In this document: piece after piece, positions 10,226 through 17,866 of the stretch
Layout: each line of letters begins with the position of its first letter
How positions within the stretch are numbered: position 1 is the stretch's first letter
Assembly: GCA_002748155.1 (NCBI GenBank)
Contig: PDRO01000010.1
Location: 1-64,000 of the forward strand
From: Actinomycetales bacterium
Lineage (GTDB): Bacteria > Actinomycetota > Actinomycetes > Actinomycetales > Dermatophilaceae
DNA: 64,000 nt
Direction of reading: 5' to 3'
Position numbers and translations under genes: made by a program
The notes under the pieces: generated by a model
What the model was told of the DNA's origin: nothing
The model's input: only the letters and a program-made list of their open reading frames with translations
Databases searched by the model: none

Positions 10226-10945
10226 ATGCCCAGCGATCACCGGTCTGCCAGCACAGACAGCCCAGACAACACCGGCGGCACTCTGGAAGGTCGACGACTG
10301 GTCTTCGTGCGGCACGGGGTCACCGACTTCACCGTGTCGCATCGGCTGGACGGCCGGGGTGGTGCCGACCCGCCCCTGAACGCCATCGGGACGGCCCAGG
10401 CCGAAGCCACCGGCACGGCGGTCAGCGACCTGGTGACCCGCGCCGCCGGCAACACCACCTCCGCAGCGGTGACCCTGTGGTGCTCGAGCCTGCACCGGGT
10501 GCGACTGACCGCTACGGCAGTCGGCGCGGCGCTCGGGCTGACCCCGCAGGTCGACTCCGACTGGGACGAGCGGTGTTTCGGCCGATGGGACGGGCTGACC
10601 CTGGCCCAGATTCATGACCGGTTTCCGGATGACCTGGCCCGGATGTACCAGGACCCGGCATACCAGCCACCCGGCGGCGAGAGCCGTGCCGACGTGGCGA
10701 TGCGAGTGTTGCGCGGCTACCGTCGGCTGGTCGAGGGCGAGCCCGGCTCGACTGCGGTGGTCGTGACCAGTCGTGTCCCGTTGCTCGTCGTGCTGAACGA
10801 GGTGCTCGGCATTGCTCCGGAGCGTTTCTGGGCGTTGGCGACCGAGCCGGCCTCGGTCACGGTTGTCGATCTCTGGGCCGACGGGCACGTCTCGGTGCCG
10901 GTGCTCAACCGCACCGACCATCTTCGTGAGATCGCCACGGACTGA
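10226..10945 (+). CDS. Histidine-phosphatase (phosphoglycerate-mutase-like) protein, probably impaired
   Basis: 239 aa. The phosphate-binding RHG motif is present (VFVRHGVTDF, His30), as is the DERCFGRWDG segment with the candidate acid Glu115. The second catalytic histidine, normally in a VxTHVTPI-type motif, is replaced: the sequence reads VVVTSRVPLLVV (Ser182-Arg183). In many actinobacteria the homologue at this position is the C-terminal half of an RNase HI-phosphatase fusion; here there is no RNase H domain. It may be a non-catalytic or altered enzyme. It starts 20 nt after the zinc-ribbon gene and is probably in the same operon. Confidence 0.75.
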   Translation: MPSDHRSASTDSPDNTGGTLEGRRLVFVRHGVTDFTVSHRLDGRGGADPPLNAIGTAQAEATGTAVSDLVTRAAGNTTSAAVTLWCSSLHRVRLTATAVGAALGLTPQVDSDWDERCFGRWDGLTLAQIHDRFPDDLARMYQDPAYQPPGGESRADVAMRVLRGYRRLVEGEPGSTAVVVTSRVPLLVVLNEVLGIAPERFWALATEPASVTVVDLWADGHVSVPVLNRTDHLREIATD

Positions 10946-10950
10946 CGAGA

Positions 10951-12408
10951 ATGCCCACCCTGTCTCGCCACTACCGGCCCGGGCCTGCTTCCGCCGTCGC
11001 CGAGCCCGGGTCGTTGGCGCGTCGGTTTGCCGCGATCCGGGCCGAGCTGGGTGTGCCCGGGCCGTTCCCGTCGCCGGTGCTCGCCGAGGCCGAGCGGGTC
11101 GCCGCTAGGGCGACCGATCCGATCCCGGATCGGACCGACCTGGGATTCTGGACCCTCGACCCTGCCGGCTCGATGGATCTCGACCAAGCGTTGCACCTGG
11201 CCCGGGATGGTGCCGGCTACCAGGTTCGCTATGCGATCGCTGACCTGCCGTCCTTCGTCACGCCCGGCGGTGCGATCGACACCGAAGCCCGCGACAGGGT
11301 GCAGACGATCTATCTGCCGGACGGTCGGGTGCCGCTGCACCCGCCGGTGCTGTCCGAGGGGGCAGCGAGCCTGCTGCCCGGACAGACCCGACCGGCATAC
11401 GTGTGGGAGTTGCGCTTGGACGCCGACGGTGAGCTCGTCGACGCCGGTGACGTCAAGGTCGCGAGGGCCCTCGTGCGCAGCCGCGACCGCCGGGACTACC
11501 AGCAAGCGCAGGCGAGCGTCGATGCCGGCAGCGAAGACGAACAAGTGGCCTTGCTCGCTGAGATCGGCCGATTGCGGATCGCCCGGGAACGAGACCGGGG
11601 TGGGGCCTCGCTACCGATGCCCGAACAACAGGTCGTCCATGATGCTCGCGGTCACTATCGGCTGGAGTATCGGCCACCAATGGAAGCCGAGAGCTGGAAT
11701 GCCCAGATCTCTCTGCTCACCGGAATGGCGGCGGCACAGTTGATGCTCGAGGCCGGGGTCGGCATCTTGCGCACCATGCCGGCACCGGGATCCCGGGACG
11801 TGCGACGCTTCAAGCGGCAAGCGCGAGCGCTCGGAGTGCCCTGGTCGTCGGGCCAACGCTACGGCGACTTCATCCGCGCACTCGACACCGCCGACCCTCG
11901 TCAACTCGCGCTGGTCTTCGAGGCCACCTCGCTCTTCCGGGGCGCTGACTACACCCCGATCGACGGTCACCTACCACGCCAGCGGATCCACGCTGCCGTC
12001 GCTGCGCCCTATGCCCACGTCACGGCGCCGCTGCGCCGCCTCGTCGACCGGATCGGGCTCGTCGTGTGTGGCGCACTCTCGAGCGACCGGCCGGTGCCCG
12101 AGTGGGCCCGGGCGGTGCTCACCGACCTGCCGGAGCGGATGGCGGAGGGACATCGTCGAGCCGCGACGGTCGAGCGAGCCTGCACCGACGCGGTGGAGAC
12201 GGCTCTGCTGCGACCAATGATCGGGCGTGACCTGGCAGCCACGGTCGTCGATCTGTCGGGACGATCCCAGATGCCGGTCGTGCAGCTGACCGAGCCCGCC
12301 GTGCTGGCCCGTGCCGATGGCACGGCCGAACCGGGCGACCAAGTGACGGTGCGGGTTCGGGGCGCCGAGGTCGAGACGGGGCACCTCGACCTCGCGATCG
12401 TCGGATGA
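10951..12408 (+). CDS. RNB-domain (RNase II/R family) ribonuclease
   Basis: 485 aa, a compact RNB nuclease without obvious cold-shock or S1 domains at full length. The catalytic metal-site motif reads TLDPAGSMDLDQAL: Asp70, Asp76 and Asp78 match the RNase II aspartates, and Gln79 stands where RNase II has a fourth Asp. Later motifs include MPAPGSRDVRRF and the HVTAPLRRLVDR segment that closes the active site. It probably degrades single-stranded RNA 3' to 5'. It starts 5 nt after the phosphatase-like gene, so it is likely co-transcribed. It ends convergently, 6 nt from the TfoX-like gene. Confidence 0.88.
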   Translation: MPTLSRHYRPGPASAVAEPGSLARRFAAIRAELGVPGPFPSPVLAEAERVAARATDPIPDRTDLGFWTLDPAGSMDLDQALHLARDGAGYQVRYAIADLPSFVTPGGAIDTEARDRVQTIYLPDGRVPLHPPVLSEGAASLLPGQTRPAYVWELRLDADGELVDAGDVKVARALVRSRDRRDYQQAQASVDAGSEDEQVALLAEIGRLRIARERDRGGASLPMPEQQVVHDARGHYRLEYRPPMEAESWNAQISLLTGMAAAQLMLEAGVGILRTMPAPGSRDVRRFKRQARALGVPWSSGQRYGDFIRALDTADPRQLALVFEATSLFRGADYTPIDGHLPRQRIHAAVAAPYAHVTAPLRRLVDRIGLVVCGALSSDRPVPEWARAVLTDLPERMAEGHRRAATVERACTDAVETALLRPMIGRDLAATVVDLSGRSQMPVVQLTEPAVLARADGTAEPGDQVTVRVRGAEVETGHLDLAIVG

Positions 12409-12414
12409 GCGGGG

Positions 12415-12804
12415 CTATCTGGTCTTCTTAGCCCTCGTGGTCTTCGGTGACCTCGACCCCGTGCGTGTGCCGGAGCCGGAGGCGTGGAACTCCAATGCGG
12501 CGTCCAGCCAGTGCTGGAGCCCGGCCTCGGAACGCACGACGTCATGGTCGACCGCGATCCAACCCGGCCCCATCGACCGGCCCGTGCCCATCTGTCCACG
12601 GGCGGCACCGGGCTGCTCGATCAGGGTGACGTCCTGCTCGGGTGACACCCGCACGAGCAGGTCGCCACCACCCCCGGACACGCAGACAACCATCCGCTCA
12701 TCCACCATGAAGGCGAGCCCGCCGAACATGGTGACCTCCCGCACGTGGTCTCGGTCCGACAGCAGCTGTCGGACCCGGGTGGCGAGCAATTCGTCGTATG
12801 CCAT
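12415..12804 (-). CDS. TfoX N-terminal-domain protein
   Basis: 129 aa. The core MFGGLAFMVDERMVVCVSG and the following DLLVRVSPEQ match the TfoX/Sxy N-terminal domain, known from competence regulation in Haemophilus but widespread in bacteria with unknown roles. The C-terminus is a short basic tail rich in Lys and Arg. The ATG at 12804 begins MAYDELLATRV, the usual family start. No C-terminal TfoX helix-hairpin-helix domain is present. Neighbouring genes give no functional hint. Confidence 0.82.
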   Translation of the reverse strand: MAYDELLATRVRQLLSDRDHVREVTMFGGLAFMVDERMVVCVSGGGGDLLVRVSPEQDVTLIEQPGAARGQMGTGRSMGPGWIAVDHDVVRSEAGLQHWLDAALEFHASGSGTRTGSRSPKTTRAKKTR

Positions 12805-12927
12805 GTGCCACGCCCTTCCGGAGAAACGGCGCACACGACTCCGGTGGCGCCGACGCCAGGACAGTATCAGCGGCTCGTCCGGCGCCGGGGCTCCATCGCG
12901 CCGCGGGCGCAGGTGCCTCGTGCGGGC

Positions 12928-13689
12928 TCAGGAGTATCGACGGGCCGCCGTAAGCGTCTGCGCGGCATACCCCCCGCCGAAGAGCAGAGCATGCACCGCG
13001 AGCGGGTAGATCTGGTGCAGCGCCACCCGTTCGCGCCAGCCGTCGACCAGCGGTGTCACCGCCTGGTATGCCGCCAGGATGGTGGACAGGTTGGGTGCTC
13101 CGAAGAGTGCCAGCATGGCCAGGTCAGTTTCCGGATGGCCGCCGTGGGCCGCCGGGTCGATGAGCACCGCCCCAGCATCGGTCCACATGACGTTGCCGGA
13201 CCACAGGTCTCCGTGGATCCGGGCGGGCGGCCCACCGGGGTCATGCCGGTCCAGGCCGGCGGCGACCCGGTCGAGCAGGGCTGAGTCGTCGGGTCCGAAC
13301 ACCCCGGCATCCCGGCAGCGTCGGGTGATCGGCTCGATGAGGTTCCGGGCGGCGTGCTCGGCCCACGTCGTGGTGGGCCTGAGCCGCAGAGGCAGCGGGT
13401 CGGACAGCGGACCGAAGAAGCCGTCCCCGTCCCAGCCGTCCGGGGGCGCGCCGTATGCCGGGGCCCCGGCGGCGTGGGTGCGTGCCAGGTCAGCGCCGAA
13501 GGCTTCGGCCGCCGACGGGGACGGGCTCGCAGGCAGCAACCGAGCCAGCTCCAGATGTGTCTCGGAGAAGGCCAGCACCTCGACGACAGCTGCGCCACGT
13601 GCCGCAGCCAACCAGGTGAGACCCGCTGCCTCCCAGGCGAAGTAGCCAGCAGGTGCTGAACGACTGCTCTTGCGGAAGGTGGGCGGCAT
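12928..13689 (-). CDS. Fructosamine-kinase family protein
   Basis: 253 aa with the aminoglycoside-kinase-like fold of the fructosamine/ketosamine kinase family, which phosphorylates Amadori-type adducts on proteins or amino acids. Visible motifs are FAWEAAGLTWLAAA at the N-terminus, GAPPDGWDGDGFFGPL, and the catalytic loop IHGDLWSGNVMW, followed by the metal-binding VLIDPAAHGGHPETDLAM. The ATG at 13689 lies inside a GGTATGCCG octamer. Substrate cannot be inferred from context. The 123-bp gap to the TfoX-like gene holds no recognisable element. Confidence 0.87.
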   Translation of the reverse strand: MPPTFRKSSRSAPAGYFAWEAAGLTWLAAARGAAVVEVLAFSETHLELARLLPASPSPSAAEAFGADLARTHAAGAPAYGAPPDGWDGDGFFGPLSDPLPLRLRPTTTWAEHAARNLIEPITRRCRDAGVFGPDDSALLDRVAAGLDRHDPGGPPARIHGDLWSGNVMWTDAGAVLIDPAAHGGHPETDLAMLALFGAPNLSTILAAYQAVTPLVDGWRERVALHQIYPLAVHALLFGGGYAAQTLTAARRYS

Positions 13690-13851
13690 ACCGGAATCCT
13701 CGCAGACCGTGCACAATCGTCGTGGCACTCCGACGACCGGCCACCCGAGGATCGGTGATCGTGCTGGTGAGCCCACGGCATACCCCGGGTTTCACCGTCT
13801 CCTCGACGATCCGTGCCGCCTGTCGACATTGACGAGAACGAGGAAGATCGG

Positions 13852-14220
13852 ATGAGTATCACCCAGTCGAAAACCACCGTGGATTGCGCCGACGTGGCCA
13901 AGGTCGCTGCGTTCTGGTCGGCTGCCCTGGAACGCCCGATCGCAGCGGAGGCGAACGAATACTTCGCGATGATCCCGGCTGTTGTCCCCGGTGAGCAGAC
14001 TTGGCTGTTCCTCAAGGTGCCCGAGGGCAAGACCGCGAAGAACAGGATGCATGTCGACTTCGGCAGCACCGACCGGGCCGCCGACGTGGCTCGGTTGCTG
14101 GAGCTCGGGGCGAGCCTCGTCGGCGACTACGACGAGTGGGGCACTCGGTGGACCACCCTGCAGGATGTCGAAGGCAACGAGTTCTGCATCGGTGAGCCGT
14201 CGAGCAGCCACACCGAGTGA
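13852..14220 (+). CDS. VOC-superfamily (glyoxalase-like) protein
   Basis: 122 aa with two beta-alpha-beta-beta-beta halves typical of vicinal-oxygen-chelate proteins: an N-terminal TVDCADVAKVAAFWSAAL segment and a C-terminal DVEGNEFCIGEP strand. Members include dioxygenases, glyoxalases and antibiotic-binding proteins; the substrate is unknown. The ATG at 13852 is preceded by GAGGAAGA. An in-frame ATG at 13813 would add a short unconserved acidic leader. It ends 22 nt from the convergent ABC permease gene. Confidence 0.78.
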   Translation: MSITQSKTTVDCADVAKVAAFWSAALERPIAAEANEYFAMIPAVVPGEQTWLFLKVPEGKTAKNRMHVDFGSTDRAADVARLLELGASLVGDYDEWGTRWTTLQDVEGNEFCIGEPSSSHTE

Positions 14221-14242
14221 GCCGTACCAGGTCACGTCCGGG

Positions 14243-15064
14243 TCAACGGAACTCGTAACGGCGAACCCGCCAGACGCCGATCGCTGCGGGCACGACGATC
14301 CAGACGGTGACCGCAGCGGCCAGGTGGGCCCAATCCTGTCCGGTCATCGATTCGCTGGTGAGAGGCAGCGTGGCTGTGCCGAGGTCGATCCACTCGATCA
14401 CCCGAGACACCGAGTCGAGCACGATGCCGAGCGTGTTCAGGATCATCGGCGCGACAATGAAGGTGACGATCGCGATCGGGCTGTTGAGGAACACCAACCC
14501 CATGGCCAGGCCAGCGGCCAACAGGAGCATGAGCGTCGCGACCCTGCCTGCGGCTTCCCGGGCAGCGAGCTGGCCCCATACGTCGGGCACGTCATGGAAT
14601 TGGCCGGCCAAGGCTGCGGCGATCGTGGCTACGGCGACTCCGATGAGGAGCACAATCGAGCCGAGAACCACAACGGAAAGCGCTTTTGCGCCGAGGACCC
14701 GAGTGCGGTTCGGCTCGAGGGCGAACGTCGTCAGTCCGGTCCGTTGGCCGAACTCGGAGGTGACGGCGAGGATCCCGATGAGCGGCAAGAGCATCCCGGC
14801 TGGGTTCGACGCACCCCGGAGGAAGCCGCCGAAGGTCTGCATCTCCAGCGGGGCTGCGAACCACATCCCGACGACGACGGCGACGGTGAGCCCGGCGATG
14901 GCTACGAGCATCGACAGCCCGGAGCGGGTGTCCACGGCCTTGCGCAGTTCGACGTGCACGAGCCGGGTGAACGGCACCCTGGGCGTCTCGATCGGTGACG
15001 GCCTGGACGAGCGGTCCAGAGCGGCCGCCAGCGGGTGGTCGGAGATGGAGGCTGTGGTTGTCAT
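14243..15064 (-). CDS. ABC-2 type transporter permease
   Basis: 273 aa with about six predicted membrane segments: a first one after the cytoplasmic lead near 48-70, then segments near 90-105, 130-155, 175-195, 198-220 and 245-262. This matches single-polypeptide ABC-2 permeases of export systems. The start ATG overlaps the stop of the ATPase gene (ATGA, 4 nt), so the two are coupled. The substrate is unknown. The divergent NarL-type two-component system suggests inducible export of an antibiotic or peptide, which is inference from arrangement. Confidence 0.85.
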   Translation of the reverse strand: MTTTASISDHPLAAALDRSSRPSPIETPRVPFTRLVHVELRKAVDTRSGLSMLVAIAGLTVAVVVGMWFAAPLEMQTFGGFLRGASNPAGMLLPLIGILAVTSEFGQRTGLTTFALEPNRTRVLGAKALSVVVLGSIVLLIGVAVATIAAALAGQFHDVPDVWGQLAAREAAGRVATLMLLLAAGLAMGLVFLNSPIAIVTFIVAPMILNTLGIVLDSVSRVIEWIDLGTATLPLTSESMTGQDWAHLAAAVTVWIVVPAAIGVWRVRRYEFR

Positions 15065-15783
15065 GCGAAGGTCCCTTCTCGGGCAGTGGAGGCAGTGAGC
15101 TCGAGGAAGAGATCCTCGAGGCAGCGGTGGCCGGCGACCAGGCTGGCGATCGGACCATCAGCCAGGACCCGGCCGTTGCCGAGCAGCACCAACTCGTCGG
15201 CGACGTGCTCGACCTCGTGCAACAGGTGCGACGACAGCAGGACAGTGCCCCCGGAGTCGGCAAACCACCGCAGCAGTCCGCGCATCCAGTGAATGCCCTG
15301 CGGGTCTAGGCCGTTGGCCGGCTCGTCGAGGACGAGCACGCGCGGGTCGCCCAGCAGTGCGTGGGCGATGCCCAATCGCTGGCGCATCCCGAGCGAGTAG
15401 CTGCCGGCGCGCCGGGTGGCCTCGACGGGGCTCAGGCCGACGAGTTCGAGCATCTCGTCGACCCGAGTTGCCGGCATCCCGAGTTGTCGGGCACTGAGGG
15501 TGAGGATCTCGCGCCCGGTACGCCCGCTATGCACAGCGCTGGCGTCGAGGAGCACGCCGGCCAATCGGCCCGGATTGGGCAGGTCTCGATACGGCAGTCC
15601 GAGGACGGTGCAGGAGCCACCGGTGGGTTCACTGAGCCCGGCGAGGCAACGCAGGACCGTGGTCTTGCCTGCGCCATTCGGGCCCAGGAATCCGGTGACG
15701 GTTCCCGGTCGCACCATGAACGTGACGTTGTCGACGGCAGTGAAGGTGCCGAAGCGTTTGGTCAGGTGGTCGATGTGGATCAT
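15061..15783 (-). CDS. ABC transporter ATP-binding protein
   Basis: 240 aa. It has Walker A GPNGAGKTT, a signature reading YSLGMRQRL, Walker B VLVLDEPANGLDP and the H-loop LLSSHLLHEV. The subfamily resembles drug and lantibiotic exporters (DrrA/CcmA-like). The ATG at 15783 begins MIHIDHLTKRFG; the upstream in-frame residues look non-coding. With the permease it forms an exporter. The 131-bp gap to the divergent kinase gene should carry both promoters. Confidence 0.9.
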   Translation of the reverse strand: MIHIDHLTKRFGTFTAVDNVTFMVRPGTVTGFLGPNGAGKTTVLRCLAGLSEPTGGSCTVLGLPYRDLPNPGRLAGVLLDASAVHSGRTGREILTLSARQLGMPATRVDEMLELVGLSPVEATRRAGSYSLGMRQRLGIAHALLGDPRVLVLDEPANGLDPQGIHWMRGLLRWFADSGGTVLLSSHLLHEVEHVADELVLLGNGRVLADGPIASLVAGHRCLEDLFLELTASTAREGTFA

Positions 15784-15901
15784 GTCTCCACTGTCGGGCC
15801 GGTGACCTGGTCGGCACATCGGCGCTGGGTCGAGGCCGGCATAGACGTGGGTCGATGGTCTGGTCGACTTTGGTCGGTGGCGCGGTCAGCCACGTGGTTC
15901 C

Positions 15902-15907
15902 TAGGGT
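15902..15907 (+). promoter_or_regulatory. -10 element TAGGGT, leaderless start of the kinase gene
   Basis: TAGGGT at 15902-15907 fits the actinobacterial TANNNT -10 box and ends 7 nt before the ATG at 15915, so transcription should start at or next to the start codon. A GTG at 15906 is excluded because it would lie inside this element. Confidence 0.5.
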
Positions 15908-15914
15908 GAGCGGT

Positions 15915-17171
15915 ATGCCGCCCCCGCCACCTGCCCCGCCGCCGCCTCTGAGCCGGTGGGGCCGGACGTGGCGATACCTGGTCGTCGTGCTGGTCGGTTT
16001 GGGTGCATCGGGCGCGGCGGCATACGAGACGAGCCGGGGGTGGGCCATCGCCGACGGGGTCGTCGGCTTGACCAGCCTGCTCGTGCTGCCGTGGCGGCGC
16101 CGCCGACCGGTGGCTGTGGCCAGTTTCGTCGCACTCGGCTCTGCGGTGTCAAGCTTCGCAGCAGGCCCGCTGTTGCTGGCCGTCGCATCACTAGCGACTC
16201 GCCGGCGATGGCGTGAGGTCGTCCCGGTCGGATTCCTCGTCCTGCTGGCCTATGTCCTGCTGCAGTGGCGCGTCGGTGCGCCGGGACAGGTGGTCGTCAC
16301 CCACGACGGGCAAGTCCAGGCCGCGCCGTCGGCCTTCTGGATCGGGGTCGGGTGGACAGCCGTCTTCATGGTCACGATCAACGCCGTCGGTTTTGCTGTC
16401 GGTGCCCAGCGCGAGCTGGTTGCCACCCTGCAACAACGGGTCGAGACGGCCGAGCGGCAGCAGGCCATGCGGATGGCGCAAGCCCGGCTCACCGAACGGT
16501 CGCGGATCGCCCGGGAGATGCACGACGTCATCGCCCATCGGATGTCGCTGGTGGCCATGCACGCGGGTGCCCTGTCCTTCCGTGAGGATCTCAGTGTCGA
16601 ACAGACCCGCGAGACCGCCGAACTGATTCGCAGCAACGCCCACGAGGCACTCGGGGAGTTGCGATCGGTGCTCGGTGTGCTCCGTGACCTCGATGGCACC
16701 GGCGACTCAGCCGTCCTGCCCGGCCCAGGAAGCCAGCACGCCCAGGACGTGGAGATCGTCCCGGAGCCACCTCAACCGACCTTCGCCGACCTGCCCGCTC
16801 TGCTCGAGCAGGCTCGCGCGGGCGGCATGGATGTGCGCCTGGAAGGTGACCGGCCCGATCCGGCCTCGGTGCCGCCGCGGCTCGGACGCACGATCTATCG
16901 GATGGTGCAGGAGTCGCTCACCAACGCCCGAAAACACGCGCCTGGGGCACCGGTCCGGGTCCGGGTCGAGGCCCGATCTGCAGGGCTGCGGCTGGTCGTC
17001 GAAAATCCGTTGCTTGCTGGGAGTGGAGTGCCCGATGTCCCTGGTGCGGGCCTCGGGCTCACCGGACTGGCCGAGCGGGCGGTGCTGGCCGGTGGCACTT
17101 TCGAGCATGCTGCCCTGGACGGCCGGTTCGTCGTGCGGGCCGAGTTGCCCTGGGGAAAGGAAGAGCCGTGA
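15915..17171 (+). CDS. Membrane sensor histidine kinase, NarL-type
   Basis: 418 aa. A proline-rich start is followed by about five hydrophobic segments (20-40, 45-60, 68-95, 102-118, 140-162), a coiled coil, and a HisKA_3 dimerisation domain with phospho-acceptor His203 in IAREMHDVIAHRMS. The C-terminal HATPase contains QESLTNARKHA and a G-rich lid (GAGLGLTGL). It has no large extracellular domain, so it likely senses a membrane-associated signal, possibly through the ABC exporter next door. The start follows a -10 TAGGGT, and the stop overlaps the regulator gene (GTGA). Confidence 0.9.
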   Translation: MPPPPPAPPPPLSRWGRTWRYLVVVLVGLGASGAAAYETSRGWAIADGVVGLTSLLVLPWRRRRPVAVASFVALGSAVSSFAAGPLLLAVASLATRRRWREVVPVGFLVLLAYVLLQWRVGAPGQVVVTHDGQVQAAPSAFWIGVGWTAVFMVTINAVGFAVGAQRELVATLQQRVETAERQQAMRMAQARLTERSRIAREMHDVIAHRMSLVAMHAGALSFREDLSVEQTRETAELIRSNAHEALGELRSVLGVLRDLDGTGDSAVLPGPGSQHAQDVEIVPEPPQPTFADLPALLEQARAGGMDVRLEGDRPDPASVPPRLGRTIYRMVQESLTNARKHAPGAPVRVRVEARSAGLRLVVENPLLAGSGVPDVPGAGLGLTGLAERAVLAGGTFEHAALDGRFVVRAELPWGKEEP

Positions 17172-17845
17172 CCGACGACCACCCATCGATGGCTGCACCG
17201 GCCACAGTGCTCATCGTTGACGACGATCCCCTGGTGCGCGCGGGATTGGGCATGATCCTCGGTGGCGCACCGGACCTGCGGGTGATCGGTGAAGCCGCCG
17301 ACGGTGCCGCAGGGGAGCGGCTAGTAGCCGAGCTGTGCCCGGATCTCGTGCTCATGGACATCCGGATGCCGGTGCGTGACGGGCTCATGGCGACTGCGGC
17401 GATCCGGGCCCGGCCGAACCCACCACACGTCGTCGTGCTCACGACCTTCGACGCCGACGAGTCAGTGTTGGGCGCTCTCCGGGCTGGAGCCAGCGGCTTC
17501 TTGCTCAAGGACACCCCACCTGGTCAGATCGTCGAGGCGCTCCGGCGGGTGCTCGCTGGGGAGCCGATGCTGTCTCCGGCAGCCCTCAGCCGGGTCATCG
17601 CCGCAGCCACCGAGCCGGCTCCGCCGGGGCAGAGCGATGCCAGGACCAGTCTTGACGCGCTCAGCGACCGCGAACGCGAGGTGGCCCTGGCAATCGCCCG
17701 GGGCCTGACGAACGCCGAGATCGCTGCCGAACTGTTCATGAGCGTGGCGACCGTCAAAGCACACGTGACTCATCTGTTCGGCAAGCTCGACGTGGAGAAT
17801 CGGGTCCAGATCGCGATCCGGGTCCATGACGCCGGGCTGGCCTGA
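17168..17845 (+). CDS. NarL/LuxR-family response regulator
   Basis: 225 aa from a GTG that overlaps the kinase stop by 4 nt. The receiver domain (12-130) has the DDD acidic cluster at 18-20, phospho-acceptor Asp64 in LVLMDIRMP and the switch Lys in FLLKDTPP. The C-terminal LuxR helix-turn-helix reads LSDREREVALAIARGLTNAEIA and SVATVKAHVTHLFGKL. Its likely target is the divergent ABC exporter promoter within 15784-15914. Confidence 0.92.
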   Translation: MTDDHPSMAAPATVLIVDDDPLVRAGLGMILGGAPDLRVIGEAADGAAGERLVAELCPDLVLMDIRMPVRDGLMATAAIRARPNPPHVVVLTTFDADESVLGALRAGASGFLLKDTPPGQIVEALRRVLAGEPMLSPAALSRVIAAATEPAPPGQSDARTSLDALSDREREVALAIARGLTNAEIAAELFMSVATVKAHVTHLFGKLDVENRVQIAIRVHDAGLA

Positions 17846-17866
17846 TTCTCGATTCGGTGCGCTGGA

